Below are positions 1-7,553 of a stretch of 19,290 bases of DNA, in pieces. Both the position numbers and the translations under genes were made by a program. Below the pieces are notes generated by a model. It saw only the letters and a list, made by a program, of their open reading frames with translations, searched no databases and was not told where the DNA came from. Position 1 is the stretch's first letter. Every line of letters starts with the position of its first letter. Origin of the DNA: CAIWHR01 sp040007035 (GTDB lineage: Bacteria > Pseudomonadota > Gammaproteobacteria > Burkholderiales > Casimicrobiaceae); the NCBI GenBank assembly GCA_040007035.1, contig JBDTVU010000061.1, positions 1-19,290 of the forward strand, written 5' to 3'.

Positions 1-1661
1 TAGGTCCCTGTTACCGGGAATGGCGGCAGCGTCCACGTCGTCCCCGTCGCCGTCACGATCGTGCTGGTCCAGGTCGTGCCGTCCGGCTTGTACAAAACAA
101 CGTTCAGCCCCGGTGACCCGGTATTGAAGGTGAGGCCCGCAAATTCCAGCGCCGGACTCGCACCGACCGTGCCGCTCAACGCCAAACGCAGGTTCTGTCC
201 GGCACGCGATGTAGTCGCCGTGTACGCGGTCCCCACCGTCAACGTCCCGGCAAGATCGCTCGACAACCATGCCTGCACGCTCCCCGTCGCGGTACCGACC
301 GGCTGAACCGACACGCTATAGGTCCCGGTCACCGGCGAGTTGCTCAGGTTCAGCGCACAATTGTTTCCGTTCGTGTAGCAGTAGTCCGTCAGCCATGACG
401 AGCCGTCCGGCTTGAACACCGTAACGTTGGCGTAGGTTCCCGCCGACAGCGACAGCCCGGTAAACCCCAAGCCCAGGTTCTGCCCCGCCGTCGCCGAAAA
501 ACCGAAACGCGCGGGTTGGGTAGAGGTATTCATCGCCGCAACCACACCCGGGCCGTCAATACTCAACGGAGCCGGCGTTTCACCTCGAAGCGAGAAGCTC
601 GTGTTTGCGCCACTCGGCGTAAAGACGACCGTATAGGTCCCGGTCGCCGGAAGTTGGGGAAGAAGTGCCCACGGCTGCGCCGTAGAAACACTACCGGACG
701 CGATCTGGGTATTTCCGACGCCATAAAGCGCATAACTCATCGCGCCGCCGCCCAGGACCAACGAATTCAGTGAAAGTGTAATCACCGACCCTTGGCTGCC
801 ATCGAACACAATCATCGCTTGCTTGCCGGCTGGGGCGATAGAAACCGGCAAGGCCGCCCCATTGATCACGATGCGGCCAGCAAAGACCACGTTGCTGGCA
901 TTCACGGTGGCCGGAGTAACAAAAAACTCGGTGGCGCTCGTCACCTGTACACCGAAAACGGCAAGCCCGATCTTTCCGGTGGATGCGCCGGTTGGGACGG
1001 ATGTCGCAATGGAAGTCGGCGTCACCGATGCGACAGCGGCCGTGGTAGCGCCAAAACTCACGCGGTCGTTGATCGGCAATGGGTCGAAGCCGGTCCCACT
1101 TATCGCGACAGCCGCACCCACGCCGCCAATGGTCGGCGAGAATGACGTGATCGCGGGCCCCGTGGTGATGACTTCAAACTTGCGCGAACTGGAGACCGTC
1201 GACGTACCGTTGCTGACGCTGACCGGGCCGGTGGTCGCGCCGCTTGGCACGATGACCACCAGCTGGGTCGTCGTCGCCGAGTACACAGTCGCGGCAACGC
1301 CATTGAACTGCACGACGTTCGAAGTGGGTACGGGATTGAATCCCGTACCGTAGAGCGTCACCATTAATCCCGGCGGACCCGCAACCGGGAAGAACTGCGT
1401 CAGCGCCAACTCCCCTGGCGCAAGCCTGCGTATCTGGACGACATTGCCGACGTCGTCGTAGATATACTGAACTTGGGCCGTAGCGCTGTCGTAGGCACCC
1501 AACGCAAGACAGCCAATCAGGATCAGCGTTGTTGCGCGCGGGATGGGTGATGATCGCTGATGTCCGCGGCAGCGAATTGTCAAAGCTGCCGGGAGGAGTC
1601 GGTCGTGCGCTGCACGACATAGAGCAGCAAAGCCGCGCCTAAACGCTCGGATTGCAGTCAA
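1..1661 (-). CDS. Secreted IPT/TIG-domain surface protein, RHS-type N-terminal region (partial)
   Basis: The reading frame is open from 1661 to the left edge (about 553 codons), so the C-terminus is missing. Seen: a hydrophobic signal segment at about residues 44-55 with an ATA|Q-type cleavage site near 62, then a YD-type motif (YIYDDVGN, 66-73). Two IPT/TIG domains follow (about 87-165 and 166-248, with VTLYGTGF and VAISGTGF). After them come three beta-sandwich repeats ending in (P)xTGTYxV. This order of YD motif, tandem IPT and TGTY repeats is known from large exported RHS-associated proteins, so an RHS core or toxin tip may lie beyond the edge; that is inference. The TTG start at 1661 was chosen for the Shine-Dalgarno AAGGGGAGG 5 nt upstream, but it gives an unusually long n-region. 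TTG at 1583 would give a normal signal peptide but has no clear ribosome site. Confidence 0.8.
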   Translation of the reverse strand, partial: MTAIRAFRRGFAALCRAAHDRLLPAALTIRCRGHQRSSPIPRATTLILIGCLALGAYDSATAQVQYIYDDVGNVVQIRRLAPGELALTQFFPVAGPPGLMVTLYGTGFNPVPTSNVVQFNGVAATVYSATTTQLVVIVPSGATTGPVSVSNGTSTVSSSRKFEVITTGPAITSFSPTIGGVGAAVAISGTGFDPLPINDRVSFGATTAAVASVTPTSIATSVPTGASTGKIGLAVFGVQVTSATEFFVTPATVNASNVVFAGRIVINGAALPVSIAPAGKQAMIVFDGSQGSVITLSLNSLVLGGGAMSYALYGVGNTQIASGSVSTAQPWALLPQLPATGTYTVVFTPSGANTSFSLRGETPAPLSIDGPGVVAAMNTSTQPARFGFSATAGQNLGLGFTGLSLSAGTYANVTVFKPDGSSWLTDYCYTNGNNCALNLSNSPVTGTYSVSVQPVGTATGSVQAWLSSDLAGTLTVGTAYTATTSRAGQNLRLALSGTVGASPALEFAGLTFNTGSPGLNVVLYKPDGTTWTSTIVTATGTTWTLPPFPVTGT

Positions 1662-1666
1662 CTTCG

Positions 1667-1675
1667 CCTCCCCTT
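1667..1675 (-). promoter_or_regulatory. Strong Shine-Dalgarno deciding the IPT/TIG gene start
   Basis: AAGGGGAGG on the minus strand, 5 nt before a TTG codon at 1661. It is the only good ribosome site near the signal peptide and is the reason for choosing 1661 over TTG at 1583. Confidence 0.5.
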
Positions 1676-2011
1676 GGCGGCCGCCGCACACATCTGCGAC
1701 TACGCGGCGCCACCCCTTACGGGTTCGGTCCCTCGGCGCATCGTCAGTTGCGACTCTTGACAGACGTGGGCGATACGATGTTGTAGATATTAAATATGCT
1801 CGCCAAGCCCTCATCATTTCTTGCGCCACGTCAAATCTGAGCGCAGTGGTGTCCCGCGAGGGTGCACCCCGGGTGCCATTGGTGCGGCAATACGTCTCGA
1901 TCTGCCTACATCCGGCACCCGCTCGTGCGGCGGGCGGTCACCCGCACCTGGGTTCAGAATGTTTTGGCGATGGCGCGACCCGGTCTCCGACGCGGGCCTG
2001 CGCAGGGAGTG
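1676..2011. other. Gene-poor gap between IPT/TIG gene and DUF5648 remnant
   Basis: I see no convincing gene here: the short open frames lack family resemblance and overlap one another in several frames. The sequence holds an AT-rich patch near 1780-1800, which could carry the promoter of the IPT/TIG gene, though no convincing -35/-10 pair was found. It also has GC-rich hairpin potential at 1925-1947 (GTGCGG / CCGCAC arms), lying downstream of the DUF5648 remnant on the minus strand. No U-run follows it, so a terminator call is not justified. Confidence 0.4.
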
Positions 2012-2215
2012 CTATTGCGCCGCGCACATGATCGCAAGATCGGGGCCGTAGCCCTCAGCAACGTACCCCTTCGCCAGCATCTGATCGCGAAGAGCCTTGC
2101 TGGTCGTGTACCGGTGATTGGAGTCGGTACGTCCGTTCCAGACGCGGTAGACGGGGATGGTGCCCGGCGCACAATTGCCGGTCGTCGCATCCGGCAGCGC
2201 GATGTAGAACAGGTT
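2012..2215 (-). pseudogene. Truncated DUF5648 C-terminal tail (remnant)
   Basis: About 67 codons ending in a TAG stop. They align residue for residue without gaps with the C-terminal tail of the complete subtilase at 5103-7379; I count about 44 identities in 67. Shared signatures are GTxPVYRxWN, NHRYTTS, QMLAKGYV and EGYGP, ending in MC-A-x-Q. Upstream of about 2215 the similarity stops abruptly, and the open frame continues only into unrelated sequence. There is no protease or signal peptide here, so this is best read as the surviving 3' end of a larger secreted DUF5648 protein gene, cut at its 5' side. Divergence from the intact copy argues for an old paralogue rather than a recent duplication. 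Confidence 0.75.
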
Positions 2216-2291
2216 CGACCGTAAGCTTCCCCAATCCGTGGACAATAGGAGCTGAATTTTTCTGCTAGGTAATGTAGTCGGTATCGATGGC

Positions 2292-2582
2292 CTAGCGTGC
2301 ACCGCGCTTGACGCGCGACGGAGTATTCAGCGCCGCCCAGTTGGGAGGGATACGCGAGTAGCTACCGCGGTCTGATGCGCCGTGAGCGCCGGTCAGCCCG
2401 AGCTGCTGGTCGACATAGGCACGCGACAGAATCGGCCTGTCCGCAGCATTGACGATGAAGGTCCAACCGATGTTCCGTAATCGGGCGGCCTGCCGACTGT
2501 ACCGCCTGTAGCCCGTCAACTCGACGAGCTCTTCTTCCGACAAAAACACAGGAATCGGTGGGGGAACATTTGCGGATGTCAT
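2292..2582 (-). CDS. DUF4224 phage-type small protein
   Basis: A 96-residue protein. The segment FLSEEELVELTGYRR (about residues 13-27), followed by QAARLRNIGW and FIVNAADRPILSRAYVDQQLG, is characteristic of DUF4224. That family is found in prophages and integrative elements, usually next to a tyrosine integrase; its function is unsettled, and the size and charge are compatible with DNA binding or an excisionase-like role. Start ATG 2582 is chosen over longer frames because AAGGAG lies 10 nt upstream and the family begins here. No integrase is present in the window, so this gene is probably a leftover of a mobile element. It lies 76 bp downstream of the TIR gene on the same strand and immediately next to the truncated DUF5648 tail. 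Confidence 0.75.
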   Translation of the reverse strand: MTSANVPPPIPVFLSEEELVELTGYRRYSRQAARLRNIGWTFIVNAADRPILSRAYVDQQLGLTGAHGASDRGSYSRIPPNWAALNTPSRVKRGAR

Positions 2583-2658
2583 CGTGCCGGGACTCCTTGC
2601 TGGGCGCAGAAACCGACGAATTGCCGTGGGCACGGGAGTAAATGAGGGCTGGTGTCTT

Positions 2659-3612
2659 CTATTGGAGTGAAGCAATCAACATTTGCCAGTAGTGCTCAGC
2701 CGCCTGCTCCATGGACAGCTTCTCGTCGCGGCTCGGTTGAAAAGACAGCCCGAGTGGCTTCAGAAACAGCGTCTGATCGTCGTGTTCGACAGAAAGCATT
2801 TCGTTATAGCTGTTACCGCGGGACGACACATTGTGGGAGTAGGTGATACCGCCGTGCCGGAAGCCCCCGCCGAATCCTACCGAACATTCGGCTTTCCGGG
2901 TTCCGTCACGATAAATGGATGCGGTAAAGGTGTTGGCATCGATGCGGCGGTAGCGACATTCGATATCAGAATGACGGGCTTGCAACTCCTGCAGGGATCC
3001 CTCGAAGAACTGAGCGACGAACTCGAACGACTCGTGCAGAAACGTGTCTTTGTCGGAATCGGTGAACGCTCTGCGCAATCGCAGGTTGCTCGACCGGGGG
3101 AGCGATCGGCTGACCGGCATTGCCGCCGGCCCTGGCGGGACCGCCGGGGCAGCCGAATGCGCTTTGCCCGTTTCGCTTCTGCCCAGGATGACGTCCCGCA
3201 CGCCTTGCGCGACTCCCGTATACGCTTCGTCGAAGTTCGGCCACGTCGTAATTGGTTTGCCATCAAGGGGCAGCGCGAGAAGATGGCCAAGCTTCGTAGT
3301 TTTCCAATCGCACGGGCGCACGATGACCGGTATCACTGTCGCCTCACCCGTGATGTGTCGTTCCAAGGCGCGCTGCATCTCTATACCGTAGCAGTAACGC
3401 GAGGACAGAAAGCTCGAACTGACGAGCAAGAGAATGACGTCCGCTCGCTCGAGTTGCGAATCAATTTCTTTGTCGACGTCGGCACCGGCAAGAATGCGCC
3501 GGTCGTGCCATGACTCCACGAGGCCCTGATGCTTGAGCGACGCCAGATGTTTTTCCAGCTGGTCGCGGTATTGCTCGTCATCATGCGAGTAGGAGAAGAA
3601 TACTGACGCCAT
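2659..3612 (-). CDS. TIR-domain protein with conserved C-terminal domain, putative NADase defence effector
   Basis: A 317-residue protein. An N-terminal TIR domain (about 1-145) starts ASVFFSYSHDDEQYRDQL, with BB-loop region WHDRRILAGADV (35-46) and SSRYCYGIE (70-78). E78 aligns with the catalytic glutamate of NAD-cleaving bacterial TIRs. A Pro/Ala/Ser linker (150-172) leads to a C-terminal domain (about 178-317: FTDSDKDTFLHESFEFVAQFFEGS, RYRRIDANTFTASIYRDG, LFLKPLGL). I recall this domain as a partner of TIR in other bacteria but cannot name it. There is no signal peptide or membrane segment, so it should be cytoplasmic. By family knowledge it may deplete NAD or make a nucleotide signal on phage attack; sensing by the C-terminal domain is inference. 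Start ATG 3612 was chosen because TIR homology begins there; the upstream open frame is Arg-rich and featureless. Confidence 0.85.
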   Translation of the reverse strand: MASVFFSYSHDDEQYRDQLEKHLASLKHQGLVESWHDRRILAGADVDKEIDSQLERADVILLLVSSSFLSSRYCYGIEMQRALERHITGEATVIPVIVRPCDWKTTKLGHLLALPLDGKPITTWPNFDEAYTGVAQGVRDVILGRSETGKAHSAAPAVPPGPAAMPVSRSLPRSSNLRLRRAFTDSDKDTFLHESFEFVAQFFEGSLQELQARHSDIECRYRRIDANTFTASIYRDGTRKAECSVGFGGGFRHGGITYSHNVSSRGNSYNEMLSVEHDDQTLFLKPLGLSFQPSRDEKLSMEQAAEHYWQMLIASLQ

Positions 3613-3990
3613 ACTTTTTCCATCCCGTTCAAATCGCCGTTGCAGCACGGCATCTTTCCTGGCAAAACTGACAGGCGATGAGCCGCGCGTACATCGGCTT
3701 GGGCCAATATGTCCTCGCGGGCACACCTGTGATAGGCCGGCCATGTGCGAAGCGCACCGCGTGGCTGCGTCACGCAACTCCGGGGCCTTCGACACGTTAG
3801 GAAGCGATCGTGGCGCGGCGCGATAGCAACGGGACGATATGGTTAGTCTAGCGCATCCATGCAAGCGATACTCTGCGGACGGTCGTCGTGCGCGTACCAA
3901 GTCAATAATTGCCCCGTTCGAATGGCACTCACCGTACAGCGATCGGACCTGACCGGGGCAGCGTGCGCCCGCATCGAGGAGGACTGAGCA
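3613..3990. promoter_or_regulatory. Divergent intergenic region between TIR gene and unknown gene
   Basis: 378 bp between two divergent starts, so both promoters should lie here. I see no consensus -35/-10 pair. AATAAT at 3904-3909 is a possible plus-strand -10 without a good -35, and TTGCAT with a 17-nt spacer to CATATC is a weak minus-strand candidate near 3836-3864. No convincing operator or small gene was seen. Confidence 0.3.
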
Positions 3991-4692
3991 ATGATTCTTG
4001 ACGACAAGGCGCTGGCATTGCGGCTGTCAAATCGGCCCGAATTTCTGCTCCGGCTCGTGGAGTTCTTGCAAACCTACGACGTATCAGCCAAAGCTGCACT
4101 GGTGATCCAAGCCCGCCCGGCGCCGGACAGCACCAGCGGCGCTGTCGATATCGACGACGCTCGCCTGCAAAAGCGCTTCCTCGCTGGTGCAGAGGCGGCG
4201 GACCCGTGGTGGCAAGGATTCCACTCCATGATCCGGGCGAAACCCACATTCCACGGCATTGCCAGCCTCCCGGCTCACGAGCAGCCCGCTTGGGCGAGCG
4301 AAGTCCATCGTGATGGCCACTTTATCGCCGGCGTATGGAAATTTCCCGACTTGCCGTCTGGACGGGGCGCTGAGGTGAAGGTTATCCCTGCATTCTATGT
4401 CGACATGTTCACGGACTTTTTCAAGCTGGTGGCGTCGACGCTGCAACTCTCTGACGGTACCGCCCCGTACGAAGCAACGGCGACGCTTGTGCAGGCCCCT
4501 GAGTTGCACTTTGCTCAGCAGACGCAGTTCAACAACAACTACGCAGTCAGTGCCAAACCATTGACCATCGACAATTTGCAGTGGCCGGTTTCGACAGCTG
4601 AAGTGGGAACGCCACACTGGGCCGCTCTGGCCACGCGAATGGGCAAGGCACTGACTGGAGCATACGGTGCTTCACCACCTCGGATGTCATAA
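3991..4692 (+). CDS. Hypothetical protein, divergent neighbour of TIR gene
   Basis: A 233-residue protein of no family I recognise. ATG 3991 is well supported by a GAGGAGG ribosome site at about 3976-3982. The protein is acidic to neutral, soluble-looking and free of signal peptide or membrane helices. It opens with a Leu-rich helical stretch (about 1-28), has a Trp/Phe/His-containing centre (DPWWQGFHSM about 71-80; WASEVHRDGHFIAGVW about 101-116), then IPAFYVDMFTDFFKL and FNNNYAVSAKPLTID near the C-terminus. Codon use is like that of the TIR gene and less GC-biased than genes right of 7.5 kb. Divergent pairing with the TIR gene suggests, but does not show, a shared role. A faint resemblance to the TIR C-terminal domain (an RDG..A segment, then a later N-rich/LKP-type segment) is noted but unproven. 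Confidence 0.7.
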   Translation: MILDDKALALRLSNRPEFLLRLVEFLQTYDVSAKAALVIQARPAPDSTSGAVDIDDARLQKRFLAGAEAADPWWQGFHSMIRAKPTFHGIASLPAHEQPAWASEVHRDGHFIAGVWKFPDLPSGRGAEVKVIPAFYVDMFTDFFKLVASTLQLSDGTAPYEATATLVQAPELHFAQQTQFNNNYAVSAKPLTIDNLQWPVSTAEVGTPHWAALATRMGKALTGAYGASPPRMS

Positions 4693-5102
4693 GTGACTAC
4701 GCACGCAACGTCCGTCCGCGATCGAGCCTCCCAGGCGTAGTTGACCGCCTGTCGTCGACCTCAGGCGGTGGTTCCGATAGTCTTCCGATGGAACATGGAT
4801 AAAGGCTTCCATCCGGACGTCTGAATTGGAAAGTCGAACCAGGCCCGCATCGTTATGCGGAAATCCGCAATCGTACGCAACGTTTGGAAGTACGGATTTG
4901 TCCCGGGCGCCCTTCCCACCACCAGGAAACCTCCAAGGCTCCGAGCAATCGAGGCCTTCTGCTTTTCCCGGCCCGCGCGAGTTTGAAGTGGCCCGCAACA
5001 TCGTGGCGACCGCTCCCGGACTTCGTCGCGCGGTGCATGCAAGGTCCTCCCAGGCCCCCTCGACCGCGATTCCGCCGACGCGACCGGCAGATCGTTTCAT
5101 CG
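4693..5102. other. Gap between convergent genes, no gene called
   Basis: 410 bp between the stop of the unknown gene and the stop of the subtilase. Overlapping open frames of up to about 140 codons exist on the minus strand and about 100 on the plus strand. None has a ribosome site, domain resemblance or clear coding bias, and they coincide in competing frames. No clear bidirectional terminator hairpin with a T-run was found. Confidence 0.4.
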
Positions 5103-7379
5103 CTACTGCGGCGCGCACATCGACACAGAGCTAGGTCCATATCCCTCGGAAACATAGCCCTTCGCCAGCATCTGGTTTCGTATCATCGTGCTCGTCGTGT
5201 AGCGATGATTGGTATCGGCACGTTTGTTCCAAAGTCGATAGACCGGCAGAGTGCCCGCCGGGCATGCGCCGGTGTTGAGGTCCGGCAAGTTGATGTAGAA
5301 GACGGCGGGCGCCTCATAGGTGAACATCGGGAACAACGTCTGCACTGCCGCGCATTCTTCCGGCGACGCCGAGAAATAGTGCGAGTCGCCCGGTGGCGGA
5401 ATGTAGAAGCGACACACCGGGTTGGCGCCCGCGGTGGCGACTGCGTAGCCGTCGAACGATTGCCCGGTCCGCGACCACCCCGGGAATTTTCCCGAATCGA
5501 GCGCGTCGATATCCGGCTGCAGCGAGCTGATGAAGTAATGATCGCGCGCCGCGTTGTAGAACTCGATGACCGAGGCTGTCGTCTGGTTGGCGAGCCGAAG
5601 CGACTCTTTCACCGCGTAGTAGGCGTTGACGATGCCCGCGCCGCAGGCCTCCGTCGTCCTGCAGGTCGACGTCGGCGCGAAGTAGGACGAGGTGTCGGCC
5701 ATGATCGTCTTGATCTGCGCCGGCGTCAGGGCCGGGTTGACGGAGAGCATCAACGAGGCGACGCCCGAAACGTGCGGCGCGGCCTGGCTGGTACCGTTGT
5801 AGGCTCCGTAGGTGGAGTACTCCGGCACCGTCGCGCCGCTGTTGAGCGTGGACCAGATACCGTAGACCTTTCCGTATCGGCTTTGATCGCCGCCGGGTGC
5901 CGCAATGTCGACGCTCACGCTGTAGTTGCTGTAGCTCGCCAGATAGCCGTAGGGGTCGGTCGCGGCGACGGTGCTCAGGCCGTAGCAATTGGCGGGATGC
6001 TGGCTTTCGATGTCCACGCTGTCGTTGCCCGCCGAAACCGCGATAAACGTGCCACGCGCCAGGACAGCGTCGACGACCGACTGATAATGATCGTCACATG
6101 GGCCTTTGCCGCCGAGGCTCATGTTGATCACCTTGGCCGGAGTCGGATTGTCCGGAACGCCCGGCACCGGCAACCCCGCCGCCCAGGCCATGCCCTCGAG
6201 AATATCGCTGGAGTAGCCCCCGCAGGTGCCGAGCACGCGCACCGGAAGTATCGACGCATACCAGTTGATTCCGGCGATGCCTTCGCTGTTGTCGCCGGTT
6301 GCCGCAATGATTCCGCTGACATGGGTTCCGTGCCAATCGCTGTCTGTAGCGGCCTTCCCGGCACCGCACTCGTCGGCGTCGGTCCAGTTTCCAGGGTCGA
6401 TCCCGCTTGCATGCCGGCCCAACCCATCGTGCGAACTGGCCGGGTCGCTGATGAAGTCATATCCGTCCAGCAGACGGCTCGAGAACTCGCCGTGCGGCCG
6501 CACTCCGGTATCGACGACGGCAACGACGAGCTCGGATCCCACGGTGATGTCCCACGCGGCCGGCGCATCGATGCCGTAGTAGGAGGTCGTCAGAGGATCC
6601 GCCATGTCACGCTGGTGTCCGTCCTGGAAATACGCGTCGTTCGGAAAGTAGCTGTGGTTCGTGGCCGGGTAATCGGGAGCGGCATTCCGAATGCCCGGAG
6701 TGGATTCCAGTTTGGCCGTCAGCTCTTCCGCGCGGCTCCGACTGACCGCCGACGGCATCTCGACGATCCAGGCGCCGCCGACAGTCGGGCGGAGGACCCG
6801 CATGGAGACTCCGGCGCCGGCGGAAAGCAGGCGGTCCCACTCCTCGCCCAAGCGCTGGTTCTGGCGAGCGAGGTCGCCGGTGGCGGGATCGGTGAAGGTC
6901 ACAATGAACCGGCGCACGACAGCCCCGTCGTCGGGCGTCGCGGCCGCGGCTTTCCGGGCCGTGGATCCCGCGTGCTCACTCCGGTCCAGCTCGGCCCACA
7001 GGACACCCGGCTGCATGCGCAGGATGTTTACCAAGCGTTTTGCTTCGACGGCGCTCACGGGATCGGCGAGCGTCAGGATCTGATCGCCCGCGCGGGTCGG
7101 GGCAGCTACGCCAACCTGCCGGCCCAGTGCGAATTGCAACTTGGCCAGCAGCGGATCCCCGAGCACCTCGCCCGGGGCGGGATGCACTCCCGGACGGAAG
7201 CGGACGACCAGTCGCGAGACCGTCGTCGTTTGGCTGGTTGCGACCAAGGAATCCGGGGCGGCCCCGCCTTCCGCAATCGGGGATGCAACCAGCACCAGCG
7301 GCCACATCAACATCGCGGAGAGCTGCACCAGCGCGCCGAAACTCCGGCACATCGAACGGTTCGCGTGAGATTTGCCCAT
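5103..7379 (-). CDS. Secreted S8 family serine protease (subtilase) with C-terminal DUF5648
   Basis: A 758-residue exported protease. ATG 7379 is preceded directly by GGAGGAGGAG. Signal-type segment at about 14-38 (ALVQLSAMLMWPLVLVASP). Two prodomain-like stretches follow (about 56-132, RLVVRFRPG; about 156-240, VRRFIVTFTDP). The peptidase domain is about 265-595, with Asp290 (VAVVDTGV), His350 (HGTHVSG), oxyanion Asn452 (SAGND) and Ser531 (GTSQAAPHVSG): a complete catalytic set, so it should be active. Several Cys in the peptidase domain suit an extracytoplasmic location. The C-terminal DUF5648 region (about 605-758: HYFISS, VCRFYIPPPGDSHYFS, NHRYTTS) is a repeat-like domain seen on secreted hydrolases, probably for surface or substrate binding. 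It stands alone on the minus strand, 174 bp from the TMEM175 gene. Its tail is paralogous to the remnant at 2012-2215. Confidence 0.95.
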   Translation of the reverse strand: MGKSHANRSMCRSFGALVQLSAMLMWPLVLVASPIAEGGAAPDSLVATSQTTTVSRLVVRFRPGVHPAPGEVLGDPLLAKLQFALGRQVGVAAPTRAGDQILTLADPVSAVEAKRLVNILRMQPGVLWAELDRSEHAGSTARKAAAATPDDGAVVRRFIVTFTDPATGDLARQNQRLGEEWDRLLSAGAGVSMRVLRPTVGGAWIVEMPSAVSRSRAEELTAKLESTPGIRNAAPDYPATNHSYFPNDAYFQDGHQRDMADPLTTSYYGIDAPAAWDITVGSELVVAVVDTGVRPHGEFSSRLLDGYDFISDPASSHDGLGRHASGIDPGNWTDADECGAGKAATDSDWHGTHVSGIIAATGDNSEGIAGINWYASILPVRVLGTCGGYSSDILEGMAWAAGLPVPGVPDNPTPAKVINMSLGGKGPCDDHYQSVVDAVLARGTFIAVSAGNDSVDIESQHPANCYGLSTVAATDPYGYLASYSNYSVSVDIAAPGGDQSRYGKVYGIWSTLNSGATVPEYSTYGAYNGTSQAAPHVSGVASLMLSVNPALTPAQIKTIMADTSSYFAPTSTCRTTEACGAGIVNAYYAVKESLRLANQTTASVIEFYNAARDHYFISSLQPDIDALDSGKFPGWSRTGQSFDGYAVATAGANPVCRFYIPPPGDSHYFSASPEECAAVQTLFPMFTYEAPAVFYINLPDLNTGACPAGTLPVYRLWNKRADTNHRYTTSTMIRNQMLAKGYVSEGYGPSSVSMCAPQ

Positions 7380-7553
7380 CTCCTCCTCCACTGATCTGCC
7401 AAGATTCCATGGTACCCGTTCGCAGGCCCGGTCGCTTGCCGTTCCGCAGGGTCCGGCGCATGGATGCCGAGCACTGCGGCAAGCGGGCAAGCGGGAGTCT
7501 ACGTAGCCAAAGTGCTGAACGGTACCAAGCCCGCAACGCCGGCGTGACGTCGT

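Noticed and set aside
3613..3900. N-terminal extension of the TIR protein by up to 96 residues
   Set aside because: The extra segment is Arg/Ser/Cys-rich with no similarity to TIR proteins, and the canonical TIR start sequence follows directly after ATG 3612.
4687..5118. Possible minus-strand genes of 93-143 codons in the gap next to the subtilase
   Set aside because: Several overlapping frames compete, none has a ribosome site or recognisable domain, and they extend into the subtilase end.
4884..7394. 836-codon open frame on the plus strand opposite the subtilase
   Set aside because: It is antisense to a protease with a complete catalytic triad, signal peptide and ribosome site. Its translation is Arg/His/Gly-rich without any domain, as expected for a shadow frame in GC-rich DNA.
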